A stretch of DNA of 64,000 nucleotides, taken from Anaeromicropila populeti (GTDB lineage Bacteria > Bacillota > Clostridia > Lachnospirales > Lachnospiraceae). Below the pieces are notes generated by a model. The model saw only the letters and a list, made by a program, of their open reading frames with translations. It did not search any database and was not told the origin of the DNA. This document shows positions 1 to 7,974 of the stretch, in pieces. Where the stretch lies: NCBI RefSeq assembly GCF_900112775.1, contig NZ_FOYZ01000006.1:178676-242675 (forward strand), in the 5' to 3' direction. Within the stretch, counting starts at the first letter, position 1, and each line of letters opens with the position of its first letter. A program made the translations under genes and the position numbers.

Positions 1-1
1 T

Positions 2-598
2 TTTCTTATTCTTACAATTGGAATTTCTGCATACAAGTGGCAGACAGCAGATATTACGGCGGCATTTCTACTTATCGGAAATGTAATCGGTTTTAGTGCT
101 GGTTTTGGAATCAATCAGATTTGCAATATTTTCACAGAGGGATGCAGTAAAATGATAAAGGGAATACTTGTCATTGGGTTGGCAGCAACAATCCGTTTGA
201 TTTTGTCTGAAGGAAATATATTGGATACTATTACTTATGAATTGACAGCATTAATATATCATTTGCCACAGTGGGCACAGCTTTTAGGAATATTCTTTTT
301 TAATGCAGCAATCAATTTGCTTATTACATCAGGCTCAGCAAAGGCGGCACTTGTTATGCCTATTTTTACTCCAATGGCTGATTGCTTAGGACTAAGCAGG
401 CAATCAGCTGTTTTTGCGTTTCAGCTGGGTGACGGATTAACCAATTTATACTCCCCAGTTTCAACTACACTAAATGGGGTATTATCCGTTTCAGAAGAGA
501 GTTACGGAAACTGGGTTCGTTTCTACACACCACTTGTTGGAATCTATATGATAGCTGGAGCATTACTGACAATACTCGCCAGTGCTGTCAGTTATTAA
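2..598 (+). CDS. YfcC-family membrane transporter, C-terminal part
   Basis: The reading frame is open from the window edge, so the true start lies upstream; about 198 C-terminal residues are visible. They form several hydrophobic helices with a Gly/Asn-rich segment (LLITSGSAKAALVMPIF, then QLGDGLTNLYSPVSTT) typical of the YfcC/DcuC-like C4-dicarboxylate or amino-acid antiporter superfamily. In that family such proteins sit in the cytoplasmic membrane and move dicarboxylates, amino acids or short peptides. The substrate cannot be read from this fragment. It ends 23 bp before the convergent LacI gene and shares a hairpin with it. Confidence 0.75.
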   Translation, partial: FLILTIGISAYKWQTADITAAFLLIGNVIGFSAGFGINQICNIFTEGCSKMIKGILVIGLAATIRLILSEGNILDTITYELTALIYHLPQWAQLLGIFFFNAAINLLITSGSAKAALVMPIFTPMADCLGLSRQSAVFAFQLGDGLTNLYSPVSTTLNGVLSVSEESYGNWVRFYTPLVGIYMIAGALLTILASAVSY

Positions 599-609
599 CT
601 TTATAAAAC

Positions 610-635
610 GGCCGTTTTCGCTAAAGAAGACGGCC
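610..635 (-). terminator. Hairpin between convergent genes
   Basis: A ten-pair stem (GGCCGTTTTC with GAAGACGGCC, one G-U pair) lies between two convergent genes and overlaps the last codons of the LacI gene. Read on the minus strand it is followed by GTTTTAT, so it best serves the LacI transcript; the plus-strand side has only a weak T run. Confidence 0.6.
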
Positions 636-1658
636 AGTGCTATTTCGAATAATTAAATTAGTCTTTAAAGTAATTTTGCAATCTGGCTTTGGCATAGAGG
701 AATCAGTATTATATGCAATAATTTTCTTGGCATAGTCCATAGCAGTCAATGCAATCTCGTCTTTCGGTAATGCAATAGTAGTTAGTGAATTAGAAGGACT
801 GGCTGAAAAGAAAAGATTATCATGTCCCATAACCGATACTTTTTTTCCAATTGCAATACCGTGAATTTTTAAAGCTTCAATTACACCAGACGCCATTAGA
901 TCACTGGCACACCAGATGCCAGTAGGAAGCTGGTTTCTGGAAATTAATTGCTCTGTCAAAGAAAATCCAGCTTGAAAGGTATCGGTGTTTTCTCCATTCC
1001 AATAAATCAAAGGTTCTAAACCACGTTCTTCCATTGCATCTAGATATCCATTTTTCTTTAACTGAAGAGTTTTATTATCTGGAAAATATAAAAAAAGTGC
1101 AATTTTCCTATGTCCTAAATGATAAAGGTGTTCAACGGCAATTTTTCCACTGTTATAGAAATCAGGCAAAATGTAGTTTTCAACGGAGGTTCCAGTTTTT
1201 CCACCAATAAAGATAATAGGTACCAGGCCGTCACATATTTCTTTGATATGTGAGACATCGCTGGTACAAGAGGCAATCACAAGAGCGCCAACTCTGTTTT
1301 CACACATCATTTTACAATATAAAGCTTCTAATTCGGTACTCCTGTTACAGCTTCCTAGTAATAAACAAAGTTTTTCATGGGCAGCCAGTTCTGATAAGGA
1401 ATTGATCACTTCGTTGTAGGCTGTTTCAGAACCAAGAGTAGGAACTATCATCCCAATAGAGGCAGGTGTCTGAAGTGCAAGATTTCGTGCGGCCAGATTA
1501 GGCGTATAGCCTATTTCTCTGGCAATTTGCTTTACTTTGGTTTTAGTAGACTCAGAAATGCAGGAAAAATCCCGGAGAGCCTGTGAAACTGTTACGTGAG
1601 ATACACCGGCTATTTTTGCGATATCTTTTATAGTTGGTCTCTTTTCCTTTTTTGTCAT
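621..1658 (-). CDS. LacI-family transcriptional regulator
   Basis: A full-length LacI/GalR regulator of about 345 residues. The N-terminus has the helix-turn-helix and hinge (TIKDIAKIAGVSHVTVSQAL, later NLAARNLA), followed by a periplasmic-binding-protein-like sensor domain to residue 340. The family binds CG-centred palindromes and releases them when a sugar binds. The ATG at 1658 is chosen because AAAGTGG lies just upstream; a GTG at 1667 is an alternative. No sugar gene lies directly beside it: its neighbours are a transporter end and a divergent secreted protein, so its target is unknown. It shares family but not close sequence with the second LacI gene at 5267. Confidence 0.85.
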   Translation of the reverse strand: MTKKEKRPTIKDIAKIAGVSHVTVSQALRDFSCISESTKTKVKQIAREIGYTPNLAARNLALQTPASIGMIVPTLGSETAYNEVINSLSELAAHEKLCLLLGSCNRSTELEALYCKMMCENRVGALVIASCTSDVSHIKEICDGLVPIIFIGGKTGTSVENYILPDFYNSGKIAVEHLYHLGHRKIALFLYFPDNKTLQLKKNGYLDAMEERGLEPLIYWNGENTDTFQAGFSLTEQLISRNQLPTGIWCASDLMASGVIEALKIHGIAIGKKVSVMGHDNLFFSASPSNSLTTIALPKDEIALTAMDYAKKIIAYNTDSSMPKPDCKITLKTNLIIRNSTGRLL

Positions 1659-1766
1659 AATATCCACTTTCTTTTTAATATAATTCTAACAAACAATTTA
1701 CAAAAATAAAGTATTTGTAGTATATCATAAAGAAAACAACGATACAATAGTGATTTAGCATTTCAG

Positions 1767-1795
1767 TTGACATGAAAAATAAAATATGCTATATT
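1767..1795 (+). promoter_or_regulatory. Sigma-A promoter of the Ig-like protein gene
   Basis: TTGACA at 1767-1772, a 17-base spacer and TATATT at 1790-1795 make a near-consensus vegetative promoter. AGGAGGAG follows about eight bases before the ATG at 1850. Confidence 0.75.
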
Positions 1796-1849
1796 TTATC
1801 TAAACGTGTAAGAGAAAGATTTAACAAATGAAATAGGAGGAGAATTAAA

Positions 1850-2896
1850 ATGTTTAATCAAAAATTGAAAAGAATGGGTATGTTATGCCTAACATTTGGT
1901 ATGGTATTAACAGCAGGAGTATTTGGAAAAAGTGCAGGGGTAAGTGCAGCAGGATATAGCAAGGATGATGCAGAAGAAGTTACCTTTGGAGAAAAAATTG
2001 AGGATGCCATTTCTGAAAAGGCTGAGGAAGACTGGTATTGCTTTACTACGTCTACTTCAGATAGTGGAGCAAATTCATGGTATTCATTTACTATGATGTA
2101 TAAGAATAAGGCAGGAAGTGGTGGTGCGCCAACACTTTACCTTTATGATGAAGATGAAGAGGAAATAGGAGAGTTAGTGATATATAGCTCTAATAGCAAT
2201 AAAACAAAGTATTATAACCTTGAGCAGGATAAGACTTATTACATGAAAATTGCCTCTGAATATAAAAATGATACAGCTGATTATATCTTTACTGTTGAAG
2301 AATTGCAGGATGAAGCAGGAGATGCATTGGAGACTGCAAATACATTAGAAAAAAATACTACCAACCGTTTTGAGATGCAGGCACCTGGTGATGAAGACTG
2401 GTTTTATGTAGAATCTGATACACTGCATCCTGTTCTTACCATAAAAAGTACCAACGTGCCTTCTGTCGATATTCGAATTTATGATATTGATGGAATAGAG
2501 TTGGATTCTTTTGCTGTTTATGCAAAGGGAAGTCAATCAAAATCATTGTCCTTGACAGAAAATTGTTTTTACATCAGAGTTTACACTTATTTTAATGGAG
2601 ATGAAGATTTGGGTAACTACACAATTTCTCTTTCGGACAAAGTAAATGTAACGAAGGTGACTTTGAATAAATCTAAGGTGACATTGAAAAAAGGCAAATC
2701 CGTTACTTTAAAAGCTAAGGTAACACCAAGCTCAGCATCTAATAAAAAGGTGACTTGGAAGTCTTCTAATTCTCGTATAGCAACAGTAAGCAGCACAGGA
2801 AAAGTTACTGCCAAAAGAGCTGGAAAAGTAACGATTACATGTACGACTAAGGATGGAAGTAAAAAGAAAGCTACTTGTAAGATTACAGTAAAATAG
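1850..2896 (+). CDS. Secreted protein with C-terminal Big_2 Ig-like domain
   Basis: A 348-residue exported protein. Residues 1-34 form a signal peptide (basic start, hydrophobic core, cleavage likely after VSAAG). Two repeats of a beta-rich pre-peptidase-C-terminal-like fold follow, each with an EEDWYCF or DEDWFYV motif (about residues 60 and 180), then a lysine-rich bacterial Ig-like group 2 domain (VTLNKSKVTLKKGKSVTLKA to the end). Such domains occur in cell-surface or matrix-binding proteins of Clostridia. No catalytic motif is visible. It stands alone between its own promoter and terminator. Its function is not known. Confidence 0.75.
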   Translation: MFNQKLKRMGMLCLTFGMVLTAGVFGKSAGVSAAGYSKDDAEEVTFGEKIEDAISEKAEEDWYCFTTSTSDSGANSWYSFTMMYKNKAGSGGAPTLYLYDEDEEEIGELVIYSSNSNKTKYYNLEQDKTYYMKIASEYKNDTADYIFTVEELQDEAGDALETANTLEKNTTNRFEMQAPGDEDWFYVESDTLHPVLTIKSTNVPSVDIRIYDIDGIELDSFAVYAKGSQSKSLSLTENCFYIRVYTYFNGDEDLGNYTISLSDKVNVTKVTLNKSKVTLKKGKSVTLKAKVTPSSASNKKVTWKSSNSRIATVSSTGKVTAKRAGKVTITCTTKDGSKKKATCKITVK

Positions 2897-2911
2897 TATT
2901 GCATCCTATCA

Positions 2912-2951
2912 CATCCCAGATTAGCTGATGACCGCTGTCTGGGATGTTTTT
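2912..2951 (+). terminator. Rho-independent terminator
   Basis: CATCCCAGA pairs with TCTGGGATG across a 17-base loop and TTTTT follows, directly after the Ig-like protein gene. Confidence 0.85.
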
Positions 2952-2971
2952 ATGGAAAATTGCGGGTATTG

Positions 2972-4999
2972 TTATAAAGAGGAGCTGGTTTTCAGAATAA
3001 TTAAATTCCATGGTTCCAAAGTATAGGTTGTTCCAGGCTCAATATCCTCATTACAAAGCCTTTTGTTTTTCAGCAGTATAGTTCCTTTGTTTCCTTGGTA
3101 AAGAAAGGGAGCAGGTTGATCAGAGTAATTAAGGTAATAAATAATTTCCTCATTTCGTTCATTGAAGCCTTTCTTTATGATAATAGGATATTGATTTTCT
3201 GCTGGAGAAATGCTGATCTCTTGTAATAAGTGAAGTAATAATTTTTCCAGGGAGTTACCATCAAAATAGCAGCCAAGGTAGGTTGCAGTTCCTTTTCCAT
3301 AATAATTATGGGTAATAGCCGCATATTTCTGATAGTGAGGATGGTGATAAGAAGCCCATATCTCGGCGGTATCGGGGCAGAGCAGTTCCATCCAGTAGAG
3401 TGGATAAGTATCCTTTGGCAGCTTGGAGCTCTCTAAGCTTACCTGATGTGGAAGGGTAAACTGTTGATAGGACATACCAAAACATTCAGTTAACAGATGA
3501 GGCTGGCGGTCGTCATATACTTTCAGGGATGGATCCGAAAAACCCGTTTTGAAGGTAGAAAGAAGGTGGCCGCCATTTTTTACATATCCATCCAGATGTA
3601 AAAGAGTTGTTTCCGATGCACTATAGAGGGCAGGAACTACAATGAGTTTGTATTTGTTTAATTCTTTCTCGGAGCTATGAATAATATCACATTCTACATT
3701 TATGTTGTAGAAAGCATCATAAAGCCAGCGTAAAATATCATTGTATTTCAGTTGTTCGTGAATAGGAAACCATTTCATCCCAGAAAGAGCGTTGTTGTCA
3801 ATCATAATAGCAACATCACATACCTTGTTCAAATTTTTCAGGGAAGAACCAATGGCAGACCATTCCTGGCCAAATTGGCAAAGCTCATGGTACGTTGGGT
3901 TTTCATCAAGATCGTGGCTCAAAATACCTTTCCAGTATGTTTCCAGAGAATTATGAATAGAATGCCAGTGCCAGTACATGACAGAATTAGCCCCATTAGC
4001 AAGATGACTATATGCCTGAAGCCTAAGCTGTCCTTCATAGGGAAGCCAGCTTAGATTTCCCTGTGCTTGTGTTTCCAAAATAAGATAATTATTACCGCCG
4101 TTATAGCGGGCTACTCCGCGTCCAATGGAGCCGCCAAAGGCTATTTCTTTTCCAGTCAATTCATGGCGGGACGGGTGGTAAATATCGAAACCAGGTATCG
4201 TAAGTGCTTTTGCTGCTTCAAATTGATTTACTTCAGGCTGTAAGCCAAAAGAATAATCTCTCCAGTCATAGTCAAAATTTTGCGTGATAAATTGTTCTGG
4301 TCGCTTGTATTCGGATACAATTTCTGCCTGCCAGGAAAGAAAATCTGTCACTAATTTTCGCTGAAATTTTTCATATTCGGCTCCAAGGCTGGCATTAATC
4401 GTCCCACGAATGTCAGGAAAATCCCTCCAGCTGTTTATCTGGTTACTCCAGTAGGTAAGTCCAAACTCTTTATTCAGGTGGTCAATATTCGGATATTTGT
4501 TTTTTAAATAATCAATGAACTGTGTCTGAGCTGTAACAGAGCAGGTATCATATGATTTTGTTTCGTTATCCAGTTGAAAACCAATTACATTTTCATAATC
4601 CTTTACCTGTTCCATTAGGCTGCGTATTATACGTTCCGCATAAAACAAATAATGAGGATTGGTAATGTCCATATTTTGTCTGTGTCCATACCTGGAAATT
4701 CCGTTGTGTGTTTCAGCAAGTATATCGGGATGCTTTTTAACAAGCCAGGCAGGAACTGCATAGGTAGGTGTCCCAATAATAACTTGGATATCATATTTGG
4801 AAGCGGCCTGTATTACCTGATGAAGAACAGAAAAATCATATACATTGTCCTGTGGTTCCCATGTACTCCAGGTTGATTCTGCAATGCGTATTACATTGAT
4901 ATAAGCACATTTCATCATCTTCATGTCTTCCTCAATCCGTTCATAAGGCATATACTCAGCATAATAGGCTGTACCTAGAAGTAAATTGTCTATTTTCAT
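2972..4999 (-). CDS. GH42 beta-galactosidase, cytoplasmic
   Basis: A 675-residue protein of usual GH42 length with no signal peptide. The TIM barrel opens with LLLGTAYYAEYMP. The acid/base is the Glu of FQLDNE (about residue 146) and the nucleophile the Glu of NYLILETQAQG (about residue 309). A trimerisation/Rossmann-like domain and a small C-terminal beta domain follow. GH42 enzymes release terminal beta-galactose, and in galactan loci they act on imported beta-1,4-galacto-oligosaccharides. It is divergent from the regulator gene at 5267 and has an operator just downstream of its own promoter, so it belongs to the galactan regulon although transcribed away from it. Confidence 0.93.
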   Translation of the reverse strand: MKIDNLLLGTAYYAEYMPYERIEEDMKMMKCAYINVIRIAESTWSTWEPQDNVYDFSVLHQVIQAASKYDIQVIIGTPTYAVPAWLVKKHPDILAETHNGISRYGHRQNMDITNPHYLFYAERIIRSLMEQVKDYENVIGFQLDNETKSYDTCSVTAQTQFIDYLKNKYPNIDHLNKEFGLTYWSNQINSWRDFPDIRGTINASLGAEYEKFQRKLVTDFLSWQAEIVSEYKRPEQFITQNFDYDWRDYSFGLQPEVNQFEAAKALTIPGFDIYHPSRHELTGKEIAFGGSIGRGVARYNGGNNYLILETQAQGNLSWLPYEGQLRLQAYSHLANGANSVMYWHWHSIHNSLETYWKGILSHDLDENPTYHELCQFGQEWSAIGSSLKNLNKVCDVAIMIDNNALSGMKWFPIHEQLKYNDILRWLYDAFYNINVECDIIHSSEKELNKYKLIVVPALYSASETTLLHLDGYVKNGGHLLSTFKTGFSDPSLKVYDDRQPHLLTECFGMSYQQFTLPHQVSLESSKLPKDTYPLYWMELLCPDTAEIWASYHHPHYQKYAAITHNYYGKGTATYLGCYFDGNSLEKLLLHLLQEISISPAENQYPIIIKKGFNERNEEIIYYLNYSDQPAPFLYQGNKGTILLKNKRLCNEDIEPGTTYTLEPWNLIILKTSSSL

Positions 5000-5045
5000 A
5001 AAAATCTCCTATCAAATTGATGTGTAAAGTAACTGTTGCCAGGTT

Positions 5046-5062
5046 GAACAACCGATTGCGCG
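5046..5062 (-). promoter_or_regulatory. LacI-type operator upstream of GH42
   Basis: GAACAACCGATTGCGCG contains the CAACCGATTG core, a CAANCGNTTG pseudo-palindrome typical of LacI-family operators. Sixteen of its 17 bases recur at 6431. It lies between the GH42 -10 element and start codon, a position that would block transcription. Confidence 0.75.
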
Positions 5063-5069
5063 TATAAAC

Positions 5070-5098
5070 ATTATATCATGTTATCTCACAAGAGACAA
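5070..5098 (-). promoter_or_regulatory. Promoter of GH42
   Basis: On the minus strand TTGTCT (5098-5093), 17 bases and a consensus TATAAT (5075-5070) form a sigma-A promoter whose start site would fall at or beside the operator at 5046-5062. Confidence 0.75.
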
Positions 5099-5146
5099 GG
5101 CAATACATAATACTATTTTTATATGGGCATTACTAATAAATATTTA

Positions 5147-5199
5147 TTGCGCAAAAAAAGCGCAACACTATTGACAAGTTGCAAAAGCTTTGGTACGGT
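5147..5199 (+). promoter_or_regulatory. Promoter of the galactan regulator with adjacent inverted repeat
   Basis: TTGACA (5171-5176), 17 bases and TACGGT (5194-5199) make the probable promoter of the LacI gene. An inverted repeat TTGCGC-A7-GCGCAA (5147-5165) ends six bases before the -35. It reuses the TTGCGC half of the operator and could be an autoregulatory site; this is inference. Confidence 0.55.
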
Positions 5200-5266
5200 T
5201 AAAGAGAAATATTTTTTGTGAAATGAAAATGACCATGAAGTGTCTTGGTGTACAGGAGAAGGGAAA

Positions 5267-6280
5267 ATGGAAAATAAAATGAGTGATAGAACTAACACGA
5301 CAATTGGAGATGTTGCAGAAGCTCTTGGAGTATCAAAAACCACAGTATCTCGTGCTATATCTGGCAAGGGGAGAATTAGTCCAGCTACTAGAAACAAAGT
5401 GTTAGAGTATATAGAGAAGCATAACTTTAAACCCAATACAATTGCCAAAGGACTTGCTCAGTCAAAAACATTTAATATCTGCGTGACAATTCCAGTTGAA
5501 TGTGGAGTGACAGAACAGGTGTTTTTCCAAACGGTTCTGGTGGGCATGTGCAATTATTTGTCAGCAAGGGATTATGATGTGGTAGTAGCTGATATTGCAG
5601 AAAATGATATATCAAATCTGGAACGGATTATATCAAATCGAAAGGTTGATGGGGTGATTGTTACCCGTACATTAATCGATGGAAACATAGTGGAGTATTT
5701 GAAAGCAACGAAGATTCCTTTTGTGACGCTGGGGCTGTATCCCGATGATGAGGTTGTACAGATTGATGCCAATCATACAGAAGGCTGCGGTGAATTGGTG
5801 TCCTTTTTGCTTATGAGAGGCTTTCGCAGGCTGGCATTGCTGGGAGGAAATACAAAACACATTGTAACAGAGAGCCGTTACAGAGGGTTTGAAAATGCAC
5901 ACAAACAGGCGGGTTTGGCTGTTGACCGAACATTGGTATATGAGAATATGATAAATGATGTGGTAATTGAAAAAGCAATCGATGATATTCTGAAGAAAAA
6001 AGCAGATTGTATTTTATGTATGGACGATAATATTTGCAATACAGTGCTTCACAAATTCAATAAAGAGGGCATACGTATTCCAGAAGATATTAAAATAGCG
6101 TCTTTTTTTAACAGCATTCTTCTGGAAAATAATCATCCGTCTATTAGCTGCGTGGATTTTGATACGACAGAAGAGGGGATGCTGGCGGGTAAACTTATAT
6201 TGGATCTGCTGGATGGAGAAGAGGTTCCAACGGTAACAAGGCTGGGGTATCAGGTGATTTTAAAGGATTCAACAAAATAA
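5267..6280 (+). CDS. LacI-family regulator of the galactan locus
   Basis: About 337 residues. The N-terminal helix-turn-helix (TTIGDVAEALGVSKTTVSRA) is followed by the hinge (FKPNTIAKGLA) and a periplasmic-binding-protein-like ligand domain. ATG at 5267 is preferred because AGGAGAAGGG lies three bases upstream; an earlier ATG at 5240 lacks a site. It sits between the divergent GH42 gene and the ABC importer genes, and matching operator sequences lie at 5046, 6294 and 6431, so it is the probable local repressor, released by galactose or a galacto-oligosaccharide. The effector is inferred from context only. Confidence 0.88.
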   Translation: MENKMSDRTNTTIGDVAEALGVSKTTVSRAISGKGRISPATRNKVLEYIEKHNFKPNTIAKGLAQSKTFNICVTIPVECGVTEQVFFQTVLVGMCNYLSARDYDVVVADIAENDISNLERIISNRKVDGVIVTRTLIDGNIVEYLKATKIPFVTLGLYPDDEVVQIDANHTEGCGELVSFLLMRGFRRLALLGGNTKHIVTESRYRGFENAHKQAGLAVDRTLVYENMINDVVIEKAIDDILKKKADCILCMDDNICNTVLHKFNKEGIRIPEDIKIASFFNSILLENNHPSISCVDFDTTEEGMLAGKLILDLLDGEEVPTVTRLGYQVILKDSTK

Positions 6281-6293
6281 ACAATGTATAGTT

Positions 6294-6342
6294 GCGCAAA
6301 CGGTTGTTATTAGAAAAATAATAACTGTTTGCGCTTTTTTTT
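6294..6342 (+). terminator. Terminator with embedded operator-like arms
   Basis: An 18-pair hairpin (6294-6311 with 6317-6334, two G-U pairs, five-base loop) followed by eight T residues ends the LacI transcript. Its left arm includes CAAACGGTTG, the same CAANCGNTTG core as the operators at 5046 and 6431, and the right arm carries the mirror-image AACTGTTTGCGC. It may therefore be both a terminator and a repressor-binding site. Confidence 0.85.
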
Positions 6343-6392
6343 ATTGTGCAATATGTATACAAAAAAAACTTTTAAAAGATAAAAAATATACA

Positions 6393-6447
6393 TTGACAAT
6401 AACAAAATGATCTGATATGCTAGATTTATAGAACAACCGATTGCGCA
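6393..6447 (+). promoter_or_regulatory. Promoter and operator of the galactan ABC/GH53 operon
   Basis: TTGACA (6393-6398), 17 bases and TATGCT (6416-6421) form the promoter. GAACAACCGATTGCGCA at 6431-6447 begins ten bases after the -10 and matches the GH42 operator at 16 of 17 positions. Occupancy would cover the start site, a classical repression layout. Confidence 0.8.
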
Positions 6448-6573
6448 ATTAAAAATCAAGGAAGGTTGTTTTGACCGGTTAGAGTAGTAATCATGTTTCA
6501 AGGTTATAATTACTAACAAAGGCACGATACGATTTTTAACTAGCAGGACAAATGATCTATGGAGGGAAAAAAG

Positions 6574-7881
6574 ATGAGAAAAAAATTATTAACAGCTCTA
6601 TTATCCGCTACACTTATTGTAGCTTCATTAACAGGTTGCGGAAATAAAGGGAATGACTCAGCAGATACTACCGAAAAAGCAAATCAGACAGAAGCTGCAA
6701 GCCAAACAGAAACAGAGGCACCTGCTGAATTAGAAAATGTAAAGCTTACTGTATGGGGTTCTGAAGAAGACCAGTCAATGCTTCAGACAATGATTGAAGG
6801 ATTTAAAGAAGCATATGCAGATAAAGCGGTTTTTGATATTTCACTTGGGGTGGAATCAGAGTCTACGGCAAAGGATACTGTTTTAACTGATATTGAATCA
6901 GCAGCGGACGTATTTGCTTTTGCAGATGATCAATTAAATGAATTAGTATCAGCTGGTGCATTACAGCCGATTTCGATTAATACAGATGCTGTAATTGAAG
7001 CGTGTGGTGGAGCTGAGTCAGGAAGTGTTCAGGCAGCTACAGCAGATGGGACATTATATGCATATCCAATGACAGCAGATAATGGGTATTTTATGTTCTA
7101 TAATAAAGAATACTTTTCCGAAACAGATGTACAAAGCTTTGATAAAATGATGGAAGTTGCTGCAAATGCTGGCAAAAAAGTCACTATGAAAATGGATGAT
7201 GGATGGTATTTATATTCATTCTTTAAAGGTGCTGGATTAAATCTGGGTCTTGCTGAAGATGGTGTAAATAATGTTTGTGACTGGAATGCTACAGATGGTA
7301 AATATTCTGGTGTAGATGTTACAGAAGCATTACTTAATATTGCAAAAAATCCTGGTTTTGTAAGCTTGGCAGATGAAGCATTTGTTACAGGTGTTCAGGA
7401 TGGTTCTATTATTGCAGGTGTAAATGGTACTTGGAATGCAACTGTTGCAAAAGAAACATGGGGCGAAAACTATGCTGCAACTAAACTTCCTACTTATACA
7501 TTAGCAGGAGATCAGGTTCAGATGTCATCTTTTGCAGGTTATAAATTAATTGGTGTAAATGCATATTCAGATAATGCAGGTTATGCAATGTTATTAGGTG
7601 AATGGCTGACCAACTACGATAATCAGGTTCTTCGTTTTGAAACCAGAGGCCTTGGACCAGCTAACGTAGAAGCAGCAGCCTCTGAATCAGTACAATCCGA
7701 TCCAGCAATTGCAGCACTAGCACAGCAATCACAATATGCAACGGTACAACGTGTAGGTGGAAACTACTGGAGTCCAGCAGAAACGTTTGGAGCAATCATT
7801 GTTGCAGGAAATGAAAAAGGAACGGATCTTCAAAAACTTGTGGACAATATGGTTGAAGGTATTGTAGCACCAATTCAATAA
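6574..7881 (+). CDS. Sugar ABC transporter substrate-binding lipoprotein
   Basis: About 435 residues with a lipoprotein signal peptide ending in the lipobox LTGC, then a Thr/Glu/Ala-rich spacer and a family 1 extracellular solute-binding (MalE-like) fold (VKLTVWGSEEDQSML onward). It is membrane-anchored outside the cell and would bind imported oligosaccharides. The ATG at 6574 follows GGAGGG at good distance; the upstream ATG at 6559 overlaps that site. First gene of the operon, directly behind the operator-controlled promoter. Context points to beta-1,4-galacto-oligosaccharides, closest in role to GanS/CycB-type proteins; specificity is inferred. Confidence 0.9.
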   Translation: MRKKLLTALLSATLIVASLTGCGNKGNDSADTTEKANQTEAASQTETEAPAELENVKLTVWGSEEDQSMLQTMIEGFKEAYADKAVFDISLGVESESTAKDTVLTDIESAADVFAFADDQLNELVSAGALQPISINTDAVIEACGGAESGSVQAATADGTLYAYPMTADNGYFMFYNKEYFSETDVQSFDKMMEVAANAGKKVTMKMDDGWYLYSFFKGAGLNLGLAEDGVNNVCDWNATDGKYSGVDVTEALLNIAKNPGFVSLADEAFVTGVQDGSIIAGVNGTWNATVAKETWGENYAATKLPTYTLAGDQVQMSSFAGYKLIGVNAYSDNAGYAMLLGEWLTNYDNQVLRFETRGLGPANVEAAASESVQSDPAIAALAQQSQYATVQRVGGNYWSPAETFGAIIVAGNEKGTDLQKLVDNMVEGIVAPIQ

Positions 7882-7888
7882 TACAAAT

Positions 7889-7927
7889 GACCTATGTGCC
7901 AAGGAACAACAAGCATATAGGTCGTTT
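7889..7927 (+). terminator. Intra-operon attenuating hairpin
   Basis: GACCTATG pairs imperfectly with CATATAGGTC and TTTTT follows, in the 93-base gap between the binding-protein and permease genes. Such partial terminators are common here and would keep binding-protein mRNA in excess over permease mRNA. Confidence 0.65.
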
Positions 7928-7974
7928 TTAACTAAAACAAATCAAATAAAGCAACTCTACAAAGGAGTTTTGTT

